Below the pieces are notes generated by a model. It was not told where the DNA came from. It saw only the letters and a list, made by a program, of their open reading frames with translations, and searched no databases. Both the position numbers and the translations under genes were made by a program. This document shows, piece after piece, positions 7,786-16,482 of a DNA stretch of 64,000 bases (positions are counted from its first letter, which is position 1; each line of letters begins with the position of its first letter). Origin of the DNA: JADCRZ01 sp041751095 (GTDB taxonomy: Bacteria; Bacteroidota; Bacteroidia; Chitinophagales; Chitinophagaceae); NCBI GenBank assembly GCA_041751095.1, contig JBGSYC010000078.1, positions 20,235-84,234 on the forward strand, written 5' to 3'.

Positions 7786-8415
7786 GGTCAAAAACACCCG
7801 CAGAAGCAATGCAAAACCGGTATCCTGTTTTGGGTCCGCAGTTCGTTTAATCACGTGCACACCTGTTCTGCTCCAAACCTTAAAGACTTCTCCTTTCTTT
7901 CTCCTGGTAAGCTCTTTTTCAATTTCCGGCAACACAGACCCTGACGCTATCCATCCAAGGTCGCCTTTCGTAGCAGCTTCACCTCCCATAGAGTAAGCCT
8001 GAGCCAAATCTTCAAAGCTTGCACTGCCTTCTTTGATCCGAAGAATAATATTGGTAGCAAGGGAATCAGCAATGCGCCGGGTAAAAGTAGCTGTATCAAT
8101 AAAGATCTGGCTTACCCTGGTAAACGTATTTGGAGCTTTTCCCAATACCTGTACCAGATATTTTTTTTCCAGAGGGCCATACACTTTCCGCAAAGTGCCC
8201 TTATAGGCAAGGCTGTCTGCCACTCCTCTGAATTGCGACGTGTTCAGGATAATTACCGTATCAAGCCTGTACTTTTTTTTCAGCACTTCCCGAACATAAG
8301 CCACCGGATTAGCAGCTTTCTCAATCCCGGTTTTCATCTGACTGATGGATAATTTTTGCCCTGAAGAAACGCCCGAACACAATAAAAACGTTATCAATAC
8401 AACGAAACGGTTCAT
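7777..8415 (-). CDS. Secreted parvulin-type peptidyl-prolyl isomerase
   Basis: A 212-residue periplasmic foldase of the PpiC/SurA type. It opens with a signal peptide (MNRFVVLITFLLCSGVSSGQ). The parvulin domain occupies about residues 105-198: VSQIFID, FEDLAQAYS, GDLGWIASG and THVHVI-like VHVIKR at its end. The start at 8415 is preferred over the longer frame because it begins the signal peptide and a TATCTTTG promoter element lies 18 bases upstream. The final residues TVD and the stop come from sequence shared with the convergent GxxExxY element, so the original C-terminus was probably near ALLLRVFL. Clients are unknown; outer-membrane proteins are the usual ones. Confidence 0.85.
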   Translation of the reverse strand: MNRFVVLITFLLCSGVSSGQKLSISQMKTGIEKAANPVAYVREVLKKKYRLDTVIILNTSQFRGVADSLAYKGTLRKVYGPLEKKYLVQVLGKAPNTFTRVSQIFIDTATFTRRIADSLATNIILRIKEGSASFEDLAQAYSMGGEAATKGDLGWIASGSVLPEIEKELTRRKKGEVFKVWSRTGVHVIKRTADPKQDTGFALLLRVFLTVD

Positions 8416-8432
8416 GCTACTGATTGAGGTTG

Positions 8433-8440
8433 CAAAGATA
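8433..8440 (-). promoter_or_regulatory. Promoter -7 element for the parvulin gene
   Basis: The minus-strand TATCTTTG is an exact match to TAnnTTTG, 18 bases upstream of the chosen ATG. It argues against the upstream in-frame start. Confidence 0.55.
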
Positions 8441-8514
8441 AGGGCCTTATAAATAGTGAATCTACTTGCCAGTTGTGACTGCAACGATAAACTTGGCCAG
8501 CACATTAACGAAGT

Positions 8515-8564
8515 ATTGCTCCGGTTAAAAGTACGCCAGGCCTTCTGCTTTTAACCGGAGCAAT
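8515..8564. other. Perfect 17-bp inverted repeat, no U-tract
   Basis: ATTGCTCCGGTTAAAAG (8515-8531) and its exact reverse complement (8548-8564) enclose a 16-base spacer. It lies 65 bases beyond the stop of the small NAL1-domain gene and upstream of the parvulin gene, both on the minus strand. No T-run follows on either strand, so it is not a textbook terminator. It may be an RNA 3'-end stabiliser or a protein-binding site. Confidence 0.75.
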
Positions 8565-8628
8565 GATTTAAATGGAACAATGAATGGCACGATCCGGGGG
8601 AAACATTTTGCTGCTGCATCATCGACTT

Positions 8629-8838
8629 TTAGAAGGCGGTGATTTCACCACTTTGTTCAATTACGACCTCGTATCCTTCAAGTGATTCAGGCAGCCTGTT
8701 GCTTAAATCACGCGTCAGTTGCTTTACCAAAACTACGATCGCAGGTTTACCATTCCTGCTGCCGGCGCCAACACCGGTAACTCCAGGTATGGCCATGATG
8801 GTGCTGCTGTTTTTGTCTATTACTTTGCCGATATCCAT
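8629..8838 (-). CDS. Free-standing copy of the neighbouring protease N-domain
   Basis: A 69-residue soluble protein. It aligns over nearly its whole length with residues 77-139 of the adjacent serine protease: GVTGVGAG with VVGVGIG, GKPAIVVLVKQ with GKLVVKVLVKE, the LPESLEGYEV block with VPQSIGGVAT, and SGEITA with TGEIHA. It lacks the catalytic domain and any signal peptide. It is downstream of the protease on the same strand with a 76-base gap, so co-transcription is likely. A role as inhibitor, chaperone or assembly partner of the protease is inferred from the shared domain only. Confidence 0.75.
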   Translation of the reverse strand: MDIGKVIDKNSSTIMAIPGVTGVGAGSRNGKPAIVVLVKQLTRDLSNRLPESLEGYEVVIEQSGEITAF

Positions 8839-8914
8839 AGTACCTGAGCTTGTTATTTATATACGTAGTAAGCACCGGCGACCGCTGTTAACGCAATCAT
8901 CCTGAGATCACCGG

Positions 8915-10021
8915 TCAGGCCACGATAGTTACACCAAAGGTAGTTAATACGGTGCCTATCGGATTACAAAATGTGGAGTTTGTAGATGCATTGCCGGCAA
9001 ACAACAGGCCTACCGGCCGGTTTTGCGGAAATGATGTAACCAGTGAACCGGAATCGCCACGGTCGCTGAATATTCCACCTGTTCCACGTACCCGGAACTG
9101 TCGTACAAATCGGGCCACTCCTCCCAATGGTGCATAACTTACGTCTACTGTTGTGTTAACGAGGTCAATAATGCCCCGCCTGTACTGGGTTGTGCGACCG
9201 CTTTTTTGTACCTGCATATTAATAGCCGGAAGAATTACCCCGGGGGCTATCGGCTGAAGCACTCCTCCCAGGCGGAGGATGCGCCGGTCAACAAGGTTAG
9301 GGGAGGTGCGCGCAATTGCTGCGTCCACAAGGTTTGTTGTGCCGGGTGCAAAATTAATGGGCGCAAACTGGGTAAGCCTGGCGATGATATCCTGAGGGCA
9401 TGTTCCGCCATCGAGTATTCCGGGCTGGGGAATGCCGGTATTTAAAGGAGAAGTATTCACCAGGGCGATCACATGGTTATTGGAGAGAATAAACAGCTGG
9501 TTACTCCTGGTAACCAGGCAGCCTGCTGTGCCTGCCATGGGGCGAAGGCAATTGCCAATAGAAATCCCGCAGGGCATGGGCCTGCGGCGGGCGGTGAACA
9601 TGTGTGCGTGTATCTCGCCTGTTTCTTCAACATCGGTAGCCACTCCTCCGATACTTTGGGGCACGAGAACTTCAGCGCTTATCTTACGCTCGCTTTTCTT
9701 CTCCTTAACAAGCACTTTCACTACAAGTTTCCCGGTCAGCACCCCGCCAATCTCCTTTTCACCAATCCCTACACCAACAACATTGTTAAAAATATAAGGC
9801 TCTTCGTCCGTCAATGCAGCCGTTTCTGAACCGGCTGGTCTCATAAGCCTGCTTTCTAACTCATCACGGGCCTGCATAAGCGATTTAACCTCGTCAAAGC
9901 TGTCACTAAGGCCGCTAAATGACTCAAGGGTTACTTCATCCTGCGACTGAGTTTCGGCATTTACGTCGAAATCTTCGAACTGATCACCTTTTGTTGGATC
10001 AAATTCTTCAAACTGATTCAT
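8915..10021 (-). CDS. Cytosolic trypsin-like serine protease, NAL1-like
   Basis: A 368-residue protein with a chymotrypsin-fold protease domain. The proposed triad is His183 (LSNNHVIAL), Asp233 (LVDAAIA) and Ser324 in DRGDSGSLV. An N-terminal module at about 77-139 (VVGVGIGEKE to TGEIHAH) resembles the N-domain of plant NAL1-like proteases. The first 20 residues carry a duplicated acidic motif, QFEEFD at 3-8 and QFEDFD at 14-19, followed by an acidic helix. There is no signal peptide, so it probably acts in the cytosol. The ATG at 10021 is preferred to the in-frame ATG ten codons upstream, which adds an unrelated basic stretch. The substrate is unknown. Confidence 0.82.
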   Translation of the reverse strand: MNQFEEFDPTKGDQFEDFDVNAETQSQDEVTLESFSGLSDSFDEVKSLMQARDELESRLMRPAGSETAALTDEEPYIFNNVVGVGIGEKEIGGVLTGKLVVKVLVKEKKSERKISAEVLVPQSIGGVATDVEETGEIHAHMFTARRRPMPCGISIGNCLRPMAGTAGCLVTRSNQLFILSNNHVIALVNTSPLNTGIPQPGILDGGTCPQDIIARLTQFAPINFAPGTTNLVDAAIARTSPNLVDRRILRLGGVLQPIAPGVILPAINMQVQKSGRTTQYRRGIIDLVNTTVDVSYAPLGGVARFVRQFRVRGTGGIFSDRGDSGSLVTSFPQNRPVGLLFAGNASTNSTFCNPIGTVLTTFGVTIVA

Positions 10022-10415
10022 AGTATAAAATTTATAATTGAAGCGGACCATTATAAAGGCCGGCCCGCATTGCCCGGTTTAGTATGGTTATAGTATTTGA
10101 AAGGGGTTGCTTTGACGCAGCAATGCCAACTGACGTATTATCATCATTTAACATTCAGATCAATCGTAAATGAACAGGAGAAGATCAACGTGCTACTAAC
10201 CGTTGAGTAAATTCAGACAATGGATATTGCAGGGAAATTAAAAAAGAAAATCATCAAAGGGAGCGGAACCGGGTATAAATCTATAAATAATTTAATTGCG
10301 ATGCAAGCGATGAGGAAATTTTTTTTGCGCAGTAGCGGAGTCGTTGAATCTCGTGAGCCGGCATTTGTCAATGATTTACCCTCGCACGTATAATTAAGCA
10401 CTTCCGGTTCACGCC
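10022..10415. other. Gene-free spacer, protease to BNR protein
   Basis: Nearly 400 AT-rich bases without a gene I can support. A minus-strand open frame of 86 codons spans most of it but begins inside the BNR gene, has no recognisable domain and is rejected. It should contain the 3' end of the BNR transcript and the promoter of the protease; neither has a clear consensus. Confidence 0.5.
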
Positions 10416-13175
10416 TTATTTTATGCTTACATACTCTTTTTTCACTCTTCCTTTTTTCCGGGCTGGCGGGCAAGCAACATTAATGCCTTCCCTGTCTATA
10501 CGATCATTGTTAATCTTACCCGTAAGTATGTTGAGTAACTTGTTTGTCTCTGCCTGTTTTTTCTGGCGGAAGCTATAATTCTGCAGCAGCAATTGAATGC
10601 TGTCGAGTTTCGCAAGGTACAGGCTTCTTCCGTGAGTGCCCAGGATAATCTCATTTTCACGCCGCTGGATGGCAATATCATGTACAGGGACCGACTTTGG
10701 CAAACCATTGTTCCACATCATAAAAGTATTACCGGCATCAATAGTGGCATATAAGCCCCCATCGGTTCCGACATATAATATACTGTCTTTTTTAGGATCT
10801 TCTTTTACCACATTCACCGGCTCGTCGGGCAGGTCTTTTCCAATCTGTTTCCAATTGACACCATAATCTTCGCTTACATAAACGTAAGGAGAGAAATGAT
10901 CATTACGGTAACCATTAAGCGAAGCATATACCCTTCCTTCTTTGAAGCTGCTCGCAGTCACCCTGCTGATATATAATCCCCGCGGCAATTTTCTGCTGAT
11001 CAGGTTCCACGTATAACCTCCGTCTTTTGAAATCTGTATATTGCCGTCATCCGTGCCTACATACAAAAGGCCGAATTTCAATGGCGATTCACTGATCGTG
11101 GTAATGGTACCATACGGCACGTCTCCATCCTTTTTTCCGTTGGTAAGGTCATTGCTTAAGGCCTGCATACTGTCGCCTTTGTTTAAAGACCTGTGGAAAC
11201 GGTTAGTGCCGAAGTACAGAACGTCCTGATTATGCCTGCTTAAAAAAATGGGTGATTGCCAGTTGAAACGCAATGGCGCTTCACCGAGTTCATGTAGAGG
11301 TTTAACACTTTTAAAATCTTTTATGCCAATGAACTGCCTGGTATACGATCCAAACTGAAATCCTGAATAAACGGTCTTATTATCCCTTGTGTCTACCTGT
11401 ACCTGCATTCCATCGCCGCCGCCTATTGCTTTAAAAGGGTATTGGCCATTGTCGATCCAACCGATGTCTTCCATGTTCGTTGAAGGGCCTACCCAGGTGC
11501 CGTTATCCTGTAAACCTCCGTAAATATTATATGGTTTCGCATCGTCAACTGCAATGGAGTAATACTGTGCTACAGCAGGAGTGTTGGCCTTGAACCAATG
11601 GGAACCGTTGTCGTAAGTTATATTACATCCCCCGTCGTTGCCGTTTATCATGTGTGAATCGCGTTTTGGATTGATCCACATCGCATGATGGTCGGCGTGA
11701 ACATTTGCTTTATCCATCTTTTTAAAGCTTTTGCCACCGTCTTCCGACAATTCTGCATCATAGCCTGTAATCACCACCTTGTTTTCATTGTAGGGAGATA
11801 TATAAATCTTTCCAAAAAAATATCCATATGTATTATACATGGCAAGGAGGGAATCATTTCTTTTCTGCCATGTTAACCCGCCATTATCGCTCCGGTAAAC
11901 CTCGCAGCCGTATATCGAACGATTGGTAAAGCCCTGGTCAATATCCTGATAGTCGTACAACACTGTCGGTTTAAGTATCCCGCTGCCGACCATCTCTTTT
12001 AGCTGTGCTGCACCGTATCTGTTGGGGTACCTGTTGTTTTTTAGAAAGCTGTCAATTTTAAATGTCTGCAGTAGAAGAAATTGTTCCCTGGTGATGTTCT
12101 TAAAAATATTTACCGCGTATTTCGAGGTGTCGGGTTTCGGCAGCCCGGATTGTTTCCTTTGAAACTGGTTATCAAGAACGGCATAGACAATTTTTGGATT
12201 TTTAGGGTACACCGCGATGCCTATTCTTCCAACCCCTTCTCCCACAGGGAATCCTGCGCCTTCTTTTGAAAGAAGCTGCCATGTGCTACCACCGTCATTG
12301 CTTTTATAGATTCCACTCGTTTTTCCGCTTTCAACAAAATTCCACGAGCTTCTTATTCGATGCCACATGGTAGCATAAAGCTCATCAGGCTGAAGGGGAT
12401 TTATGTCAAGGTCTACAGCTCCGGTATTATCGTCGAGGTATAAGCTTTGTATCCAGGTTTTGCCTCCGTCGGTCGTTTTATAAACACCTCTTTCTTTATT
12501 GGGAGAGTATAGGTGACCCAATACTGCTACCCATGCAATATTGTCGTTTTCAGGGTGAAGCTGGATTTTCCCGATGTGGTGACTTTCAGGAAGACCGGCA
12601 TACTCCCAGCTTTTGCCGTTGCCGGAGCTTTTAAAGATACCTGTGCCTGCATAAGAGGAACGGCTGCTGTTGACTTCGCCGGTTCCAACCCAGACGGTCC
12701 GGCTTTTTGATTTCCAGTTTACGGCAATATCACCGATCGTTAATACATTTTCACTGTCAAAGACCGCAGTAAATGACTGGCCATTGTTGAGGGTATGCCA
12801 TAATCCGCCAGTGGCATATGCAACATAAAACTCGGTGGGGTCCCCGGGGTTAACCTCAAGGTCTACAACACGTCCGCTCATTATGCTGGGGCCGATGTTC
12901 CGGAACTTTAAATCCTTTACCAGTGATCTTTGCTCCAGTACCTTTCGCCTTTCAAGGCCTTTCAATCTTTGTTCGGCTGTTGTAGGCTTCACCTGGCCCA
13001 TAGCTGAAAACAGCATGACAATTGTTAAAAGAGATAAAAATAGTTTCGGTTTGTGCCGTCTACTGTAGAATCTACACGAGTTTTGCAGGTAAGGTATCAC
13101 TGACAGGATAAGATGATGATGACAGTTGAATTTCCGGGGTAATGAATATTTAGCGCGAAACAAAAAGAACGGCAT
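10416..13175 (-). CDS. Secreted sortilin/BNR-repeat beta-propeller protein
   Basis: A protein of up to 919 residues made of VPS10/sortilin-like and BNR (Asp-box) repeats, often annotated as glycosyl hydrolase. Asp-box-like turns recur throughout: GLWHTLNNGQSF, GIFKSSGNGKSWEYA, GVYKTTDGGKTWIQS, GIYKSNDGGSTWQLL, NIQISKDGGYTWNLI and YVSEDYGVNWKQI. These predict one or two large propellers. No catalytic residues can be assigned. The only in-frame ATG places a hydrophobic signal segment at residues 45-57 (FLSLLTIVMLFSAMG) behind an unusually long basic leader, so the true N-terminus is uncertain. The tail beyond about residue 880 is short and basic. Likely exported, with a glycan or peptide-binding role. 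Confidence 0.8.
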   Translation of the reverse strand: MPFFLFRAKYSLPRKFNCHHHLILSVIPYLQNSCRFYSRRHKPKLFLSLLTIVMLFSAMGQVKPTTAEQRLKGLERRKVLEQRSLVKDLKFRNIGPSIMSGRVVDLEVNPGDPTEFYVAYATGGLWHTLNNGQSFTAVFDSENVLTIGDIAVNWKSKSRTVWVGTGEVNSSRSSYAGTGIFKSSGNGKSWEYAGLPESHHIGKIQLHPENDNIAWVAVLGHLYSPNKERGVYKTTDGGKTWIQSLYLDDNTGAVDLDINPLQPDELYATMWHRIRSSWNFVESGKTSGIYKSNDGGSTWQLLSKEGAGFPVGEGVGRIGIAVYPKNPKIVYAVLDNQFQRKQSGLPKPDTSKYAVNIFKNITREQFLLLQTFKIDSFLKNNRYPNRYGAAQLKEMVGSGILKPTVLYDYQDIDQGFTNRSIYGCEVYRSDNGGLTWQKRNDSLLAMYNTYGYFFGKIYISPYNENKVVITGYDAELSEDGGKSFKKMDKANVHADHHAMWINPKRDSHMINGNDGGCNITYDNGSHWFKANTPAVAQYYSIAVDDAKPYNIYGGLQDNGTWVGPSTNMEDIGWIDNGQYPFKAIGGGDGMQVQVDTRDNKTVYSGFQFGSYTRQFIGIKDFKSVKPLHELGEAPLRFNWQSPIFLSRHNQDVLYFGTNRFHRSLNKGDSMQALSNDLTNGKKDGDVPYGTITTISESPLKFGLLYVGTDDGNIQISKDGGYTWNLISRKLPRGLYISRVTASSFKEGRVYASLNGYRNDHFSPYVYVSEDYGVNWKQIGKDLPDEPVNVVKEDPKKDSILYVGTDGGLYATIDAGNTFMMWNNGLPKSVPVHDIAIQRRENEIILGTHGRSLYLAKLDSIQLLLQNYSFRQKKQAETNKLLNILTGKINNDRIDREGINVACPPARKKGRVKKEYVSIK

Positions 13176-13260
13176 ATCTCAATGGTTTGGCATACAATGA
13201 ATAATTATGGTAAAACGTTATAAAAAAGCTTCCATTCTAAAGAACCTCAAACTTACAAAA

Positions 13261-13920
13261 ATGCGTTGGATTCTAATTTTCTGCCTGCTCTTTTCAATTG
13301 ATGGCCTCAGCCAGTGGAAAAGCTATGTCATAGGGGTAAAAGGTGATACTTTAAACTGCGTTGATATGGAAGGCCGGAAACAGGGCAGGTGGGTTGTTCA
13401 CTTTAAAGAGGTCAGGGGTGAGCCCGGCTACGAAGAAGAAGGAGCTTTTAACGATGACAAGAAAGAAGGCATATGGCGGCGGTATAGTCTTATTGGCGAC
13501 ATCCTCGCTGTTGAAAGTTATCGTTGGGGAAATAAAGATGGGGGTAGCCAGTATTTTAACGGATTTGGCGAATTGATGCGCGAAGAGAACTGGAGAGCCA
13601 TCAACCCCGACAAACTATACGATACACTGGAGGTTGAAGATGTACTACGCCCGGGCAATTTCAGAACGGTAACGGTTAAAAATGAAGGCGCCGGGGTAAG
13701 GCATGGAGTATGGAAGTATTATGATCCCATGACAGGTTTTATCACCAAAACCGAAAAATACGTTTTAGGGGCGCTGGAAGGCAAAAAGAAAGATGTTGCG
13801 GCAACACCCGGCGCTGCTGAAGCAAAAAAAGTTCCCAAGCCGAAAGAGGTACTGGATTTCGAGAAAAAGCATGCCGGTAAAAAGAAAATCCGGGTAAGGG
13901 ACGGAAGTACAGGTTTTTAA
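13261..13920 (+). CDS. Secreted MORN-repeat (YwqK-type) protein
   Basis: A 219-residue exported protein. The start at MRWILIFCLLFSIDGLSQ is chosen because it begins a clean signal peptide; an upstream ATG adds 18 basic residues. The mature part has MORN-like strands typical of the family labelled YwqK antitoxin: RKQGRWVVHF, DKKEGIWRRYS, NKDGGSQYFNGFGELM and VRHGVWKYYDPMTG. The last 45 residues are Lys/Ala/Pro-rich and end basic. Despite the family label there is no adjacent toxin gene, and a structural envelope role is as likely. It is divergent from the BNR gene. Confidence 0.75.
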   Translation: MRWILIFCLLFSIDGLSQWKSYVIGVKGDTLNCVDMEGRKQGRWVVHFKEVRGEPGYEEEGAFNDDKKEGIWRRYSLIGDILAVESYRWGNKDGGSQYFNGFGELMREENWRAINPDKLYDTLEVEDVLRPGNFRTVTVKNEGAGVRHGVWKYYDPMTGFITKTEKYVLGALEGKKKDVAATPGAAEAKKVPKPKEVLDFEKKHAGKKKIRVRDGSTGF

Positions 13921-14026
13921 GAAGAACATCAGGGAGCCGACGACATTACACTGGCGGATTTGGACCCGCCCTCCAATCCGGGCTGGTCTCAGATGTAGCC
14001 CAGGAGCGTACTGCGGAGCCCAGGCG

Positions 14027-14079
14027 CGAAAGGTCGCGGCGAGCCGCCGGTTCGGAAAACAAGCCGCGAGCCCCTTTCG
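14027..14079. other. GC-rich intergenic hairpin
   Basis: CGAAAGGTCGCGGC (14027-14040) pairs with 14063-14079, giving two 7-pair stems separated by a 3-base bulge. It lies in a GC-rich patch (about 13930-14080) between convergent genes, unlike the AT-rich spacers elsewhere. There is no T-tract. It may serve as a bidirectional 3' end or be a relic of a dispersed repeat. Confidence 0.6.
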
Positions 14080-14088
14080 GAGGAGTTA

Positions 14089-16482
14089 TTAAAATCTTTT
14101 CTTTCCTTCCTTTTCCTCAGCTTTTTGCATCGGGTTCAGGCCCGTGGATTGGCCACGCACCTGTTGCTTCATTTTAAACAACTGGAACCTCGAAGGTGCT
14201 CCCACGTTCGGCCAGTTGTTGTTCGATTCGTTGATGTCAGCAGTTTCCCGCATGGGATCAAGTTTAAGGGCGGTAACAACTTTATTTTTCATAAACACTT
14301 TACTGATATCGTTTTCGTCCTTGCGCCAGATCTGGACGGGTATCCTGTCAATTTCCTTAGTTCCGTCTGCGTAGGTCCATTCAATGATCAGCGGCATTAC
14401 CAGGCCTCCCTTATTGCTGAAATGTACCTCGTAAAAATGCTTGTCCGCATATGCTTCCCTGATCTTATCATCGGCGGGGCTAAGGAGTGAGACTAACGGC
14501 ACAGGGTAAGCGCTTGTATCTGCCGGTACTAAATTGCGGTCGTATTTCCAGTAAAAATCCCGGAGGGTGGTGTCAGTATCGGTAAGAAATTGCAGGCTTT
14601 TGTCTTCGCGGTTGCGTATTTTAGAAATGTCCTCAAACGCGTTTACCTGTGGAGGAGCCAGTTTTTGCATAACAATGGAGTCTTTTAAAAGTGGTGGGAT
14701 GGCGGTCACGTCAGCCCTGAAATGTTTTACGCTATCGATTGCGATATCAACCGCATCAGTGCTGTAAAACCATCCCCTCCAGAACCAGTCCAGGTCTTCA
14801 CCGCTGGCATCTTCCATCGTACGGAACAGGTCGGCTGGCGTAGGGTGTTTGAATGCCCACCTCCGCGAAAATTCTTTAAACGCATAATCGAACAATTCCC
14901 TTCCCATGATGGTTTCCCGCAAAATATTTAAGCCGGTGGCAGGTTTTGCATATGCGTTTGGGCCAAAATGGATGATATTTTCCGAGTTGGTCATAATGGG
15001 CTCCAACTGGTTCTTGGGTAACGACATATAATTCGTTATCTGGTATGCAGGGCCCCGGCGGGATGGAAACTTGTTGTCAAACAATTCTTCAGTAAGGTAT
15101 TGTACAAAGGTATTCAGTCCCTCGTCCATCCAGCTCCACTGGCGTTCATCGCTGTTTATGATCATAGGGAAAAAGTTATGGCCAACCTCGTGAATGATCA
15201 CGCCAATCATACCATATTTAACGGACTCACTGTAAGTGCCGTCTTTTTCCGTTCTGCCATAATTGAAGCAGATCATCGGGTATTCCATTCCATTTGAAGC
15301 TTCTACGCTTTGGGCAACAGGATATGGATATGGAATGGTGAAGTCTGAGTATGTTTTAATAGTATGTGCTACTGCTTTGGTTGAAAACTTGCGGTACAGG
15401 CCATATGCTTCCTTCCCGTAAAAGCTCATACACATCACTTTTTTTCCTTTCACATACACCGGCAGGGCATCCCACACAAATTTCCGGCTGGAGGTCCATG
15501 CAAAATCCCTAACACTATCAGCTTTATAGATCCAGGTTTTTTTCAGTTTACTTTTGGATTTTTCCGCTGATTTTGCCTCGTCAAGCGTGGCGATTTCAAA
15601 CGGTTCTTTGGCAGTTTGGGCCTTTTGCCATCTTGCAAGCCTTGCAGGAGTCAGCACCTGTTGGTAATTTTGGCATTCGCCGGTTGAGCCAACCACATGA
15701 TCGGCGGGCACAGTCATTTGTACAAAAAAATTCCCAAAGGTTAGCGCAAACTCGCCCCTTCCCGTAAACTGCTGGTTCTGCCACCCCTGGAAATCGCTGT
15801 AAACACATAAACGCGGATACCATTGAGCAATCGTGAACAGGTGATTGCCGTCTTCAGGGAAGTATTCATATCCTCCACGCCCCCCTTCTTTGAGGCGGTT
15901 TGACAGCTTATAGTTCCAGTTGATGTTAAAAATATATTTCTGAGCAGGCTTGAGAGGTACGGGCAATTCCACCCGCATCATTGTTTTGTTGATGGTGTAG
16001 ACGAGCGGCTTGCCTGCAGCGTCTGTGATCCTGGTGATATTCATACCCAATTCGTCTGACTTACCCAGGAGAACGGAGCTTTCCAGGAAAGAGTCGGTAG
16101 CGCGGGGCGGCATAGCTGTCGACTCCTGGTAATTGGCATTGTTGGTCGCACTGTGCTCATTCTCATCAAGCTGAAGCCAAATGTAAGATAACCGGTCAGG
16201 AGAATTGTTAAAATACGTAATCGTTTCACTTCCTGTAAGCCTGAGATTGGCTTCATCCAGTTCGCATTTTATATTATAATCAGCACGTTGTTGCCAATAC
16301 TCCGGTCCCGGCGCCCCACTGGCACTGCGATATGCATTAGGAGTTGGCAGAGTGGTTCCCAACTGTTCAAATTTGTTTCCGTGATTCGAATTTGGATTGT
16401 TTTTGGTGTCCTGCGCCAGACAGGAGAAGCACAATAGTCCAAAGCACGCGATAAAAAGTTTTTTCATTTTTTTTTGTTTCAT
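14089..16482 (-). CDS. Exported M1-family zinc metallopeptidase
   Basis: A 797-residue gluzincin. A signal peptide opens it (KKLFIACFGLLCFSCLAQ). The zinc site is HEVGH (His431, Glu432, His435) with the third ligand Glu454 in WMDEG after the canonical 18-residue gap. GMEYP at 398-402 stands where aminopeptidases have GAMEN. The N-terminal 200 residues form the M1 beta saddle, and the C-terminus after about 600 is a helical/Ig region. The start overlaps the HupE-like stop as TAATG, implying translational coupling; a second ATG five codons on is also possible. Periplasmic peptide degradation is the probable role. Confidence 0.9.
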   Translation of the reverse strand: MKQKKMKKLFIACFGLLCFSCLAQDTKNNPNSNHGNKFEQLGTTLPTPNAYRSASGAPGPEYWQQRADYNIKCELDEANLRLTGSETITYFNNSPDRLSYIWLQLDENEHSATNNANYQESTAMPPRATDSFLESSVLLGKSDELGMNITRITDAAGKPLVYTINKTMMRVELPVPLKPAQKYIFNINWNYKLSNRLKEGGRGGYEYFPEDGNHLFTIAQWYPRLCVYSDFQGWQNQQFTGRGEFALTFGNFFVQMTVPADHVVGSTGECQNYQQVLTPARLARWQKAQTAKEPFEIATLDEAKSAEKSKSKLKKTWIYKADSVRDFAWTSSRKFVWDALPVYVKGKKVMCMSFYGKEAYGLYRKFSTKAVAHTIKTYSDFTIPYPYPVAQSVEASNGMEYPMICFNYGRTEKDGTYSESVKYGMIGVIIHEVGHNFFPMIINSDERQWSWMDEGLNTFVQYLTEELFDNKFPSRRGPAYQITNYMSLPKNQLEPIMTNSENIIHFGPNAYAKPATGLNILRETIMGRELFDYAFKEFSRRWAFKHPTPADLFRTMEDASGEDLDWFWRGWFYSTDAVDIAIDSVKHFRADVTAIPPLLKDSIVMQKLAPPQVNAFEDISKIRNREDKSLQFLTDTDTTLRDFYWKYDRNLVPADTSAYPVPLVSLLSPADDKIREAYADKHFYEVHFSNKGGLVMPLIIEWTYADGTKEIDRIPVQIWRKDENDISKVFMKNKVVTALKLDPMRETADINESNNNWPNVGAPSRFQLFKMKQQVRGQSTGLNPMQKAEEKEGKKRF

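Noticed and set aside
10213..10473. Minus-strand 86-codon frame after the BNR gene
   Set aside because: It begins within the BNR coding end in another frame and reads as low-complexity basic then hydrophobic sequence with no recognisable family.
13207..13260. Upstream ATG for the MORN protein
   Set aside because: It adds 18 basic residues before a typical signal peptide; the ATG at 13261 is the better start.
13261..13920. Toxin-antitoxin locus suggested by the YwqK family label
   Set aside because: The protein is exported, no toxin gene is adjacent, and the label reflects the MORN fold only.
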